This document shows positions 12,904-25,300 of a DNA stretch of 64,000 nt, piece after piece; the first letter of the stretch is position 1, and each line of letters begins with the position of its first letter. Under the pieces are notes generated by a model. It saw nothing but the letters and a program-made list of their open reading frames with translations. It had not been told where the DNA came from and did no database searches. The DNA is taken from the NCBI RefSeq assembly GCF_002443255.2, contig NW_019211458.1, positions 15,433,939 through 15,497,938 on the forward strand. Direction: 5' to 3'. The position numbers and the translations under genes are program-made. This stretch comes from Varroa destructor. Taxonomy: Eukaryota; Arthropoda; Arachnida; Mesostigmata; Varroidae.

Positions 12904-13318
12904 TCATTTTGCCAAAACTCAGAAATCGTACCTGAATGAAACCTCATAGACCCTTACTATCAAACTCTGCTTATAAGCGAGTCTTTTTGTCGGCGTCTTA
13001 AATTCAATAGCTTGAACCTTTAAAAGGTGTAGCATTTATCCTCGAAGGTCTGAAACTGCTCACTTCGCAATTTTGCAGTAGTTCTTCTTAGTACAGCGAA
13101 CACCGACGTTCGACTTAGAAATTTTTCACCAGCCTTCAGATCCTCGACTGTTCAGTAAGCCGTTGTAAGGCCAACTGTCTTTTTTCTGTTATTTTCATGT
13201 ATATTAACAGTCCAGTTCCGTTCCTTTACACCCAGTTTCTCCTTACAAAGCCCACTTCTTTGCCCTTTGCTTGCGTAGCGTCTAAACCGACTCTGGATCC
13301 TAGCGTCGCTTCGGCATT
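12904..13318 (+). repeat. Interspersed repeat, copy 1
   Basis: About 415 bp that recurs in the same orientation at 40022-40446. By eye the copies match over almost the whole length at roughly 75-80%, with small indels. Nearly identical blocks include AAAAGGTGTAGCATTTAT, ATGTATATTAACAGTCCAGT and GTCGCTTCGGC. No long ORF is shared and no terminal inverted repeats or target-site duplications are obvious, so the class is unknown. Confidence 0.8.
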
Positions 13319-16300
13319 ACTATCGTTTTACTGCGTTTAGACTTTTCGACGAAGAAAACGATCAGAACATGCAGCTTTCCTGTTGATGCATACATTGAGT
13401 TGGTTGGAGCCATTTCGCGTATTAATGAACTGGAATTGCCTTGGAATGATGTAAGATGGGGCAATGATATTTTGATTTGTGTTAGACGTTATTATATTTC
13501 TCGTTTGCGGGCTTATGCCAATGCTTGTGAAGCTTTGTCAACAGCTATGTATTTGAGATTTAGATTTTCATATTTAATTTCGTAACTAATGGCTTTTTTT
13601 TTTACTGGGATTGACGGTCAAAATACGCTACGCCACTTATCTCCCACCTTGAGGCACGGCAGGCATCGGAGTCATGCAAACCCACATCTGAAAAATGTAA
13701 TAGTCGATTTTCTTTAAATACTAGTTCAACGCGTGGCCATCACTGAGCCACGTCTCGTACGTGACGACGGTGTTTACGACTGTGTTTAGTCCCAAGAACT
13801 TTATACATATCGCAGGATACAACTGTATAATTGAGCATTCTAAAAGTTGTCAGTTCTCGTAGCTATGTCCAACAAATTATAATTGTGTTCTGCGACATAT
13901 GCATACGTATGTGGGAAATAACTACTATGCATATATTAAATGTCCATGTTTAAAAACAGCTTCAAGAAGGCACATCCAATTTTCCACGTGAACGATTTTT
14001 TTTTACCATAAAACGGAAAAAATGTTTGAATTGATGTTTTTCAGTCTAGCTTCATAATTGTTACTAATTGAGCAGGGTAAATATCGATTAAGCAAACTGC
14101 TAATACGGCAGCAAACACGATAGTCTAAGCGTCTTTTACCGCTCGGGTATGATGGTCCCTTGTTGTCTTTCGTGTCTTTCTAGCTGCGAAAAAGCTACAG
14201 AGGATGATGTATTAAGGCTGCGTCATCGCCAACATTCGCTACGTCCACGAACTCAGCTTAAGCTTCTGTCTTAGCTCATCGCTTGTATTGACTAGGTGGC
14301 CTGCACCCACCGCACGATAACATGATGGAGCACGTCGCATGAGCAGGATCGCAACATAGCCGACAACGAAGGCTCCACGGCCCCTGTCCTCTAACCATAA
14401 TGCACAGTCAGAGCACATTACTCATATTAGGCCTGATGGGTAGTGAAAGTGGGGTAGACAAACGAAAGTCATCAAAGACGTTTAGTTAAGCGAGCACGAA
14501 TGATAAGCGTGAGCCACTTAAAAGGTCACCCACAACTGCTTTGCTTGTAAATGATGACCCGTCACACGCACACCAATCGTACATACATAACATATTTACA
14601 CTGGCGGGACAAGAGTGACGATGATCGTTTTGAATATAGGGCTAGGAAGAGAGGTGTCCAAGAGATGACGCGTTATTGGTATTACATGGATAACAACAAA
14701 CTAACCTTACCTAAGTCGTGCAAGCAAATCGAATACTATGGCTGATTTAGAAATTAGCGATTTCATTAAACTAAACATCCGTTCCAAGCCAGTCGTAAGC
14801 ACCCGTCGTAACGGTAGAGCTAGATACCCTTTGAACTTACTTTTCAATAGAATATCCATTGAATTAAGCTGATGTACAGCTTGGGATTTTCATTTCGTAC
14901 CTAATTATTTCATGCAACTACTTTAACTAATCGATAATCCATGCAGCAGAACGCTATGAAATATGGCCTATATTTAAATGTACCGCGCTCAAACGACGTC
15001 GCAATCGTATGCGGGCTGCGCGGTACTAACATGATCGATAGCCGATCCGGAGCTCGTTCGGCACAGATGTCGTTAGCCATAAAAGGAACCTTCGATGCTT
15101 TTTACTAAAACCACCAATGTCTAACTTCTCTGGAAGTCATAGTTCAATTTCAACTGTTCTACTTACTCAGCGGGAGTCCTCTTTCTGGTCGAATTTCGTT
15201 TGGCACTAACTTTATTAACTTGTTTGTCGGGCGGCACTATTTAGGTATAAAACTGCGCTTCTGGTATTGATCGCTAGTTCTCGTAATAATTTTTTGACTT
15301 GTTTTATTAACACTGTATGATGCTATGGCACGTATGCAGATCAACGATCATAACTAACACTGCCTACTCGAAGTACGACGTCACATCATGAGGTCAAACC
15401 TTGAAACCGATGCTAAAACGATTCACCCGTCATAAAAAAGCGGATGAACCCAAAGTACGGAAATATAGCGTTGTTATGACTAGACATTTAAAACAGCTTT
15501 AGAATTTCACATGGCGCTTATCAACTGCGTCATAATGCATAAAAAAAAAACTTGCAATACATTTGCACAAACAGCTTAATACAAACTACGAAGTCTTACT
15601 TACAGAGCCGTTTAGTAATTCTAAACGATCTAACATCGATGACAGCTAAGTGAATTGATGGAAAAAGAAAGAACTAGGGAGGAAACTAAAAGCATAGCTC
15701 GTTTAGTTCTGTTTAGAGGAAATAGTATGTTACAAGTTCTCACAAATATACGTATTGGACATTCAGCATAAATTTGCATACGTAATCGATCCCTTCGAGT
15801 TCAGCGTGTTAAAAGTTTTTCTCGTTCTTGCTACTGAATAACGCTTCCTCAGCCTTATTGGGTCCAAAGACGTTGACGAACTGCCAGACTTAGTCAAATG
15901 TTCTAGTGTGAAGTGTGCAGTTATTCGGGTCATCGGATCAGCAGTCGAACTAAGTTGTCTTGTGGTAAAGGCACTTAATCATCGCCGAAAGATATAGGGC
16001 ACTATCATGCGATGAAGGCTCCCCCATCGAAGAAATTTATCCAAAATCGGTGGTCTTAATAGCGTCCCGATGCAAAAACCTATATACTTTCTCGCCGGTT
16101 TCCCTATCGAATATCCTATACTCGTATATGCGCCAAATTAGAATACTTATTTTGTTTTTTAGTTTTTAAAGTTTTATGTTTTTATTTGTTTTTTTGTATT
16201 ATATATATAATATCTACTACTTCGAGGAAACATGATGTCTTACGGAAGAATTTTAAGCGTATCATTGTCATTACAGCCGTGGATATTGTGGAGAGATCGC

Positions 16301-19300
16301 TGTTACAGTGCCCAAATGTCAAAAAATTTAAGTCGAAATTTACGGAAACAACAGGGGGTTGGTTTTTACCGAGTTGCTTCAAGGGATCAGTCTGATCCAG
16401 CGATCTAAGTTTTGATTTCTAAAAACATTGTCAAGATTTAAAATCAACTGAAAAAGCACCGTATCACAACAAATATTCATCTTGTCCATATACCCCCGTT
16501 TTGCTTTGCAGCTCACTTTCATACAAATATATACCATATATTATATCGAATATACAAAAATGGAAGTATCAAAAGACGGTATACACAAAATGTACCATCA
16601 CTCTGATCCTCAAGAAGTAGGGCACTGCCAAATGCTACTTTTGATACCATAGTGCATTCCGTGAAGTAATCGGATGTTCTTCATTGATAGCTCTTCTCTA
16701 TTCACCCGCTAAAGCGGCTTACGAAATTGATGCATTTTTGCAATTTCCGTTAAAAGCATTGCAAGCCATATGTGAGGCAGATTCTTGCTTAGTTAGTAGG
16801 AACATGAGTTAACATCGACATTAAGGAAAGTTCAGCTATAGTCCGAACTGCTGACCTATTTACGTTCTGAAAATCGGTCAATCGCTGTAAAGAAAACTTA
16901 AGCGTCATGTAAAAGGCCTTAAAGAAAACCAAAGTCACTGACAATTTTTTAAGCAGCTGCGCTTAAAATTTATAGTTATAGGATAAAAAAAAAAAGCATT
17001 TTCGATGTAATGCTTTATTCACACGCGTTTATACCAAAGACATACAAAAGGCGGATAGGTTGAACTTTCAGTTTCGCTGTGAGGTGGCTGCATGGCCCAT
17101 CCAGGACTTGTGCAGGAAGATCAGACACCAGGCAAAGTGCTTTCTAGCTTCTAACTGGTAGAAGGAAAGTGTTTTCATATCCAGTAACGAGTAGGGTATC
17201 GGCTTCCGTCTACAGAACAGATCCAGACAAACTCGACAGGTAGCGTTATAATTAAGGTAAACAGCTCTCCAATGGCCGTTTCAAAGAAAAAGAGCTTGCG
17301 ATGAGAAAAGTCTAGTCTAAATTATGCTTTCACTTGCTTTAGTCAGTTTCAACACTTGAACATTTTGATTGATATTACTTATTACTGAGGCACAGGAGTA
17401 CTCTAAGCTCCTATAATAAGGGGATACATGTAACAGCAACGGCACCGTCCATAGACGGATAGACCAAAACGTTTCGAACCATAGAAAATTAAATTGTTCA
17501 ATCCATTCGACTACCCTTTGAATTTGGGTTTATCTTCTGGCTAAATATTACACTTATTTCTACGATTTACATACAAATGGCTTTGTCAGCCCATTATATC
17601 GGTCTCTGTCAAGGACACTGACGATTGTTTTCCTAGGGCAATAGGCTCTGGATGACCTCAGGTACAAATGTCGATTTGGTAAAATAGAAGAAGTGGCAAA
17701 TATCGTCCACCAAAAACAAGAAGTTTTTGTAGCGATAATTTTTGTAAAAACAATTCTTACATTTAATTGCCGAAGCAAATATTCGCACACTGCAATCCCA
17801 AAAGAAGTGGTAACTGTTCACCAAAAACAACGCATTTTCCTCCCCCCGCGTACAGATACACAAAACTTACTCGATAGAAATGACAAACGGCTTCGTACAA
17901 AATTGACGTTGACATTGAAACGTATTAACGTATTGTACTACCACTTATATGGGTGTAGAAAATGGCCCAATAACCATTAGTTTAGACGTGTTCTATTCTG
18001 ATAGACGTACCGCAAGTCTGGAGACCGTTACAAATTTCCGACAGCTTCGACCGACCAGTGTAAAATCCCTTTTAAAAGAAACTGCAGGTAAATGAACGAG
18101 CAAAATTACAGTATAGCTTTTGGATGTAGACAGTTTATAGTTATAAGTGGTTGACAAAGCGGGAAATAGAAAATTTAAATAGGCGAGGAATCAACACCGA
18201 TAAAAACACTTTACTTGTTATTAATATTTATTTTAGGGGCCTCGCCAGCAATTACTTTCTTTGATCGATGTCTGCACAGGCCAGGACGAATCTGCGCTGC
18301 ACCAAAGCCCAGTCTGGCCACTTCAGTAGTGTTGCGGATAACGTTAAGATTACTGTGAATTCAACCGTTTGACTGTACTTCATTGAACTGGGTCTTGACT
18401 GAAACGCATGCTCAATGGCAGCGGGGATCCGTCACTAATTTTGCGTGTAATAGATGTGTAGTGTTGAAAAGAGACCGCTCATCAACGGCTCTACAATTAT
18501 ATGTTTGCACGTCTATATATACAAGAGAGATACAAGAGTGCCTTGTTCAGGACAGAAATTAAGTAACGGTTGCAGCCCTTTGATCTTAATAGCGGAATAT
18601 ATATATAGAATACTGAGCCATTTTTTGTTATACGTATGCAATTACTACTTGTTAATATCAGATCCCTTGTGGGCTGTATATCTAACTTGACTAACTAAAG
18701 CAGCTGAAGTTAATTGCTTTGATGCGAAACACTAGGCTAAGAAAGCTAAGGTTTATTATACTGTAAAATAAACTTATTATTATTAAGCAATAACAACACA
18801 ATCATCGGTCATTCAATTGTTCACGAAAAGGTGTTCTAGCTATACTCAACCGAAGTTAGGGTCTATAGTCGGGAGGGTAATTCGAATTTCTACGCTTTAA
18901 TGATCATGATGAGCAAAGCAACGGTAGTGACACTGAATAGATTAGCATCAACAACATTTCGCTTGGAAACGTACGTCGTACAATATTCACCTACAATCGG
19001 CCTCGTCTGCTCAATATCATCAGGTTTGACCTTTTAAAAAAGAAAAGGACACCGATGACTCCTGTTCCGACAACTGTAACCAACGCCTTATTTAGCCTCA
19101 GCGTTATTTTTACTTAGAAGTTACGCAGATCATTAAACATCGTCTCAACGTGAGCGAGTTTCCAGCTTTGAAGAGTGCTCGTCTGATACTTGCCCCATTG
19201 ACAGTTGAGTGAGGGCACTAGTACTTAAAAATATTACAATACAGACTTATTTATGAGCTCGATGTAGAATGCAACAGTTTTAATTATACATATAAATGAT

Positions 19301-20066
19301 ACGAAAAAATCAAACTCAGTAAAGAGTCAGCGAGTGGAGAAAAACACCACACAGTATATAATTCAATTTTTAATTCGCATAGACGTATCCTTTTCCGTAC
19401 TGTTTTCCCCAGTTCATTCGTAGACTGCGGCGTTGGCAGTTCGCCATTTTTGCTTTGATGCTTGACAAATAGGCAGCAGCTACATAGCAGAACTGCCTAA
19501 CAGGACAGCCAAGGCTTTTCTACCTCCAAACACCAGGGTTGGTAACATGACGTATTGATAAAAATCGCGTATTAACTTCTCCATTACATAGGATCAAAAA
19601 CAACGCAATTTTTGTTTGAACAATCCTTCTAGAAACAAAAAAACAGGTTGAACATTTTTTTTTCATTGTTGAGCATGTGGAAATGGATATTAAAAACATG
19701 TGTTTACACAATATGTCAATATCCTGTAGTTCCGTTTCTGGGTAGTGGTGAATACGGGGCATGAGTTAACGTGCCCCAATGCTATGGCTACGAACGTTGC
19801 CAACGAAACGATGATAATACTAGAGAACTTAATAATGCCGAAAGACCATCTGCTTGATTGTACGAATATAAAACATCATATGTTAGGGTTCTCTTTATTT
19901 AAGCCATTCATTTTTTGACGGTGGCATTGAGCCACCGGTGTAGAACGACACCCAATAATTTGAATAGAAGAACATGAATCTAGAGCCATACGTACCTTAT
20001 GTAACAGGTTTGTCTTAAAGTAGCGAGATCACCCACTTCTGATTTCACTGATTGACAGATTACTGT
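13319..20066. other. Intergenic interval without recognised gene
   Basis: Nearly all sequence is AT-rich and lacks coding signal in both strands. Noted structures are a poly-A run at 15541-15550, (TA)n near 16200-16208, and a diverged direct repeat of about 33 bp (17689-17722 and 17803-17834). Two AT-rich blocks around 16.2-17.0 kb hold only overlapping short ORFs on both strands. Confidence 0.5.
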
Positions 20067-20506
20067 TTATTTGCTTTCTTTTTCTACAGATACTTCAAGC
20101 GTTCCTGCTTGAGTTAACGATAATGCTTTCCATAGCTGGCTTGAATCATGCAGACGGTTTATGTCGATGCTTGTTGTTTCACTCACGAACGTATCATAAT
20201 TTTGCCTCCCATCATTTCTAACCCTTCCATCACCAGGTTCTCTATCATTTCCAGTGCTTTTTTCCGCTTGCAAGCCTGTTTCCTGGCACAAGCTTTTATG
20301 TTACTTAATTTATTGATTCTGACATGATCAGCTGTTCCGTCTTTTCCGCTCATCAGTACCTCTGACGTATTGAATGGAGGGTTTACCAGTATAAACGTTT
20401 TTGGCACAGGTTTCTCAATTAATATATAGAAATTCTTTGAGTCTTCACGGAAAACAAAGAGCTTTCCCTTTGAGCTATCCCAAACCGAGAATTTTTCAAC
20501 GCACGT
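20067..20506 (-). pseudogene. Orphan minus-strand ORF with frameshift
   Basis: Reading from a possible acceptor (ttcagtag) at 20507 down to TGA at 20183-20185, one frame encodes about 107 residues without an ATG near its start. A +1 shift near 20190-20200 leads to a second open frame ending at TAA 20067-20069. That stop lies inside an AATAAA on the same strand. Composition looks protein-like (FSVWDSSKGKLFVFRED, then ILVNPPFN, then a Lys/Cys-rich helix and LVMEGLEMMGGKIMI). The NPPF followed by a GGKIMI strand loosely recalls N6-adenine methyltransferase motifs IV and beyond, but the family is not established. The apparent frameshift suggests a decayed gene or insertion; a short intron or a spurious open frame is also possible. 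Confidence 0.3.
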
Positions 20507-21961
20507 CTACTGAAGAATTTACCCTTTGCAAATCGCTCGTCGTCATTCTGTACAGATTGATCTTCATCGCCGCAGCAGTAAATGAAATATACAAAAGAAA
20601 TACGGCCGGTACCTGCTTCAGGAGACAGCGATTCGTGACATTGTTTTTACGTTCTAATCGCACCGAAGGATGGGTCATATTTTACCGTAGATACTGTGGA
20701 ACGAAATAAAAGAAGACTACTGCTGTTCCTTAAGGACAATGGCCCTATTAAGCAAGACCTGATTTTTGTCTCGTATGCGATGCTGATGTACGCGACGTGT
20801 AAGCGTAAAACCAAAGTTGTTTTGACGTTGAGTAGAGAGAGCATGCTAAGCGATTAAATTCATCCCTTTTTGTTTCGAGCTTTACACCCGGAGTCGTTAC
20901 CACATGGAGTCGAACCTGGACCACATACCCATAAATAAGTAACCAAAGTTTTTTTCATCTACATACTTAAACTTTGCTTTCTTACTCAGTGAGGATTTCG
21001 GGATAGACGCCATTTTGTATGCTATTCAACTGAGAAGCACAATAACAACAAGACCGAAGGTTATTAGGTTTATTATGAAACACTATGAAAATTCAATTTG
21101 TAACTTTCGCGACCTGATACATTGACAGTGGTCAGTCCCGAAATAGGTGTGGGCAAAATCTATAACCTTAAGCATATAGGAAAAACATTTATGTGGTCTA
21201 TAACTATATTAGTCGTTTTTATTTATTAATTTAACAAATCGGTCCAGTTGTACGCTATAGCCTCGATAGAGGTGTCAATCAATCACCAAAAACGATACAA
21301 AACTACGAAAATATCATAATGGGCCTGATACTGCATCATGATTTCTGAGTTCAGTTTGAATTATTTATTAAAAAAGAGTTGTCTGATTCTCAATTGTCGA
21401 ACTTCCCTGTACGATATCCTGGTTCCAAGCGATTCTTGGATACATCACCGATCATACAGAGTACACTTCGTACTCGTACATACTCTCTGATAGAATATCA
21501 TGTTCTGTGTATCAAGATACGGCAGTATGAAAAAAGTGAAAACTCGTATTCCATACACATTATGTATAATATCTTGCATTTTATTCAGCTTTGGGCAAGA
21601 AAGTGAAGGTTTCCCTAAAAAAAAAGCGTCCACTTTCAATCATAAGGTGCTAAACTACGTGATCACCATAGATAATCGACTCTAATTTTGTGTGTGTATA
21701 CACAAAATGTGTATGTACAGGCAGATGTTTCAAAGCCACTTGTTATTCGACTTCCATAAAACATTAACTTTTATGGTGGCCAGGCGCAGACCAACGTGCC
21801 GTGTACGTTGGTCTTCACTATTGCTACACTACAGTATCATAGATACCTATATATGCTAGCAGCGTATCTCCCTTAAAGAAACAGCAAGATCTAGGAATAA
21901 TATAAAAAAATATTTGCACGTAGTCTAAATTAAAGGAACAATAGCAAGTGTTGTCAGAGGC
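20507..21961. other. Probable MyoD-family 3' UTR and flank
   Basis: There is no coding signal. Minus-strand AATAAA copies sit near 21218-21227, about 740 bases past the MyoD-family stop, and could be its polyadenylation signal. A 10-bp perfect inverted repeat lies at 21788-21814. Confidence 0.35.
21788..21814. repeat. Perfect 10-bp inverted repeat
   Basis: AGACCAACGT and its exact complement flank a 7-base spacer. It lies about 150 bases past the MyoD-family stop codon on the minus strand, so it would form a hairpin in the 3' UTR. Confidence 0.6.
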
Positions 21962-22380
21962 CTATTGATTGAAGCCATATTTTGCATGGTGACCTATGGA
22001 GAGATTAGTACTATGTGTAGATGCTGGAGCAACGTTAGATGGCAGGGTGTGCATTTGATCATTGTGATAATTATCATGCCTCTGTCCTGATACTGCAGCG
22101 GCAGAGAGGTCCCCATGAATTGATATGTTCAACGAATTACTCGTAAGCTGTTGAACGTGTTCACCTGTTTGCTGGGAAGCATCGCCATTTGAGTTTGTCA
22201 TTGATAAGCTGCTGTTATCTGTTGTCGATGACGCCACAGTTGAAGGCCGATTGGCATACTGAGGTGCGAGATTTTGTACTATACGACTCAGGCAGTCGAG
22301 ACTACTCGGCTCAAATTGTACTGGCGAATCTGATAGCGTCGATGAATATCCTCGATGACGACCCAATAGCTCTGTAAAGT
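21962..22380 (-). CDS. nau: MyoD-family exon 5: helix III and C terminus
   Basis: The last exon encodes [13 protein letters not shown], matching the MyoD C-terminal helix. A Ser/Thr/Asn/His-rich tail follows and ends at TAG 21962-21964. Two in-frame acceptors nine bases apart (after 22381 and after 22372) would include or omit residues FT plus one neighbouring residue. Confidence 0.85.
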
Positions 22381-25300
22381 CTGTAGTAAATAGAAGAAGC
22401 AGGTTAATAAATAAGAAAACTTCAATGACTCGATGACGTTTCCAAAGCAACGACTACCGGCTAGGCATAGCGCAGATGTTTCTCGACCGATAAATCGATT
22501 CTCCAACTGCATAGGGTTTTATCTAGCGAACTGTATTAAAAAGTTGAAGAAAGTCGCTTTACTGGTCATGCTTCGACTGAAGTTTGTTTCTGACATCAGG
22601 ATGGATAACTTGCGACCCATAACCCAAAAGTTTTACTAATCCAGTCTTTAGCGAGATTGATTGAATGTATGCGGCAAGCGCGTTGACTAGCGTCTAACTG
22701 TTTGATCCGGCCAAAGCGCCGTATATCTTAGTATGGGTTGTTTGGACGAGCAACAAATAATTCCATGATCTAATATACAGGGCATATTGATTGTACACGT
22801 TAGCATTGTAAAGACGGCGGGTAACGGACAAAGTCAGTCACTATTCAACAACGATTATATTAGTCGCTGTTGCCTCTACTACAGCTTGAAGAAGAGTTCA
22901 CTGGTCCCGATGTGAGCATAACTATCAGCAGAGGTTTTGCTTCGAATGGCTGGGTCAGCACAAGGCCGCCTTGTAGACCTCGTGAGAGAAAGACAAAAAC
23001 CTATACTTTAGCAAAGAGCGTTCACGCTATTGGCGGTAGCTGCTAGAGAGCTCTTTTAGTCAGTAAAGCACATCATTCTCTCTGGCTGAAAAACCGCGTC
23101 TGAATAGGACGGCTGTATAGATCGCGTAAAGGTGCACCTGAAGGGGGTAGGTATCCAGCCGATTTCGTCTATGGAAAGTATAATAAAAAAAGAAAAATTT
23201 GATCCCACCTGAGGTAGCCTGTGAACTCAGAGATTTTGTACTCTTGCAGATTTCCCTTTCGAATGACAAGCTTGGCGGGTAAACTAGCCACCATTATATC
23301 AGCAAGATTGTATAAGAACAGGAACTAGATCCAACCCGGTCAGTCGACATAGACTATGCTCAAATCCGCGGCAGTGATAAAAGTTGGCTAAATGAACAGT
23401 TTGCATCGCTCGAGTCCATCTAACGCGAGTTCCACGATAAACGAACGACCAATGAATGTAACAACCACATGTTCCTTTAGCACTTTAGTTTTAAGCTGCC
23501 TTCCAATATTGCTGCTTAAATGTATTGGTTCTCATGACACGCAGACTCTGTCGTCGACGTGGATGATGAAAAAACGGCCTTCGATTATACAACGCGAGGG
23601 TTATTTATTATGCATAGTACAGAAATAGGTTGAGGCTTCAATGGACTATGCGGTCATATCTGCTGAGCTCGTCAGGCCAGCGTCTGTCAGTCAACACTAT
23701 AAAACGCTTTCAAAAACAACAAGGCCGATATCCGGAGGGTAGAAATAACAATGTCGTACCTAACACAGAATATCAGCCCTTATGAGTGTGCGTTCGTCAC
23801 TGGCAGAAACCCATCTTGCATTATGCTACATCTGTCTCAGTACGCCTATGATGTGTATGTACAAGATAATGAACAGTATAATGATATGTTGATGCGATAC
23901 GTAACGACGATATTGTGGCAATATTCATTATTTTAGTACTTAATAAAATCAGTTGTTTACGTGTAAATTGTTCCTGTCTTGATTTATATAGGCCGCATAT
24001 TATGTATCGTTGACGGTGTGCTTGGTACTTACATACATACTGCTCGTGAAGCAGCGGAATTACTCGTGTATGATTGTGATGGTGGTTAAATTTCAGGTGG
24101 GTAGTTTATATAACCCTATCGGCCAATGCTACGCTAGTTCATATACGCCGTAGCGATATACTATAGTAGTAGGATTCTCTAGATGAATGAATAGTTGCGT
24201 ATACAATATAATTGCTTTCAACCTTTGTAGGCCTTAATTGGAAAATGTCATCAATTCAATTGTCGATGGCGGAGCCACGACTTGTAATCAAGCCACGATC
24301 ATGTGAGGCAGCTGTGTCGTCCAATGCATAAATATATGTTGGAAACGAAGTGGTGTTGTCGCACATAAAGATCTCCTCATTTCGGACTGATCTTGCCTTG
24401 TGGCTCATGCGCTATAGATCCCCTTTTGGATAGTTGACTTCCCTCCTAACCGTTGCCTGGTCTTCCACAGCTGGCAAATCTGTCATGTGTGACTTACTTA
24501 CGATGTGCCAATGTGGCACGATGAGTGTCATCTCTCGAACGGATCGCTTTACGGTTTTAGCTGCCAGGACTAGTCAAGGTGAGACTATGTTCAATAGAAT
24601 GACGAATTCCAGATAGAGCCTATAATGGCAATGAACCGAAATTATTTCGAATAGTTTTCATCTAATGGTAAGTGTTGAGTGAGCGTTTACGTTTGTCAGC
24701 CGGGGGGAGCCCGCGGAGTATCATCATTAGAAAAATGCTAATATGATAAATCACCTCACCTTTCACCCTGTCCTTTATTTAATGCCGAACATTTTCTTAA
24801 CAACAAGTATCACGCCACGTATTCTACACCTCTTCTAGCTTTTTCACGGCTTTTTGCAGCCACGCTGGTTCACGCCGACCCAACTTTCGTGTTATCACTC
24901 CGCATATTTTCATACTAATCTTCTACCAGACAGACACGTCTTGAATACTGTTCCTTGCCATTTCATTTGAAGGTGTTATGAATGACATTTTCGATTTGGT
25001 TCTATAGTGTATTGAAATTTCGAAGCTTTGCGCGTTACACACCCGGGCAATTTGAAATTTTGACAATTTTATGTAAATTTTATAGCCTCCGTACGATAAC
25101 GCAGAGGAGAGTAAACTGTACATCTAGGAAAGGATGATATGTACAGCATTATTGTTATTCATAATTATGTTATCTTAAAATTGATAAAATAACACAAGAA
25201 CTGAATAAAAAAAAAAAAAAGAATTAACACGACCAAATTTTCGAATGCCCACACAGCAAAAGTGAAATATGTCTAGGTGATTTATAACCTCTTTTTTTGG

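Noticed and set aside
20895..20925. Minus-strand GGTTCGACTCC as box B of a tRNA
   Set aside because: The sequence upstream does not form D or anticodon arms.
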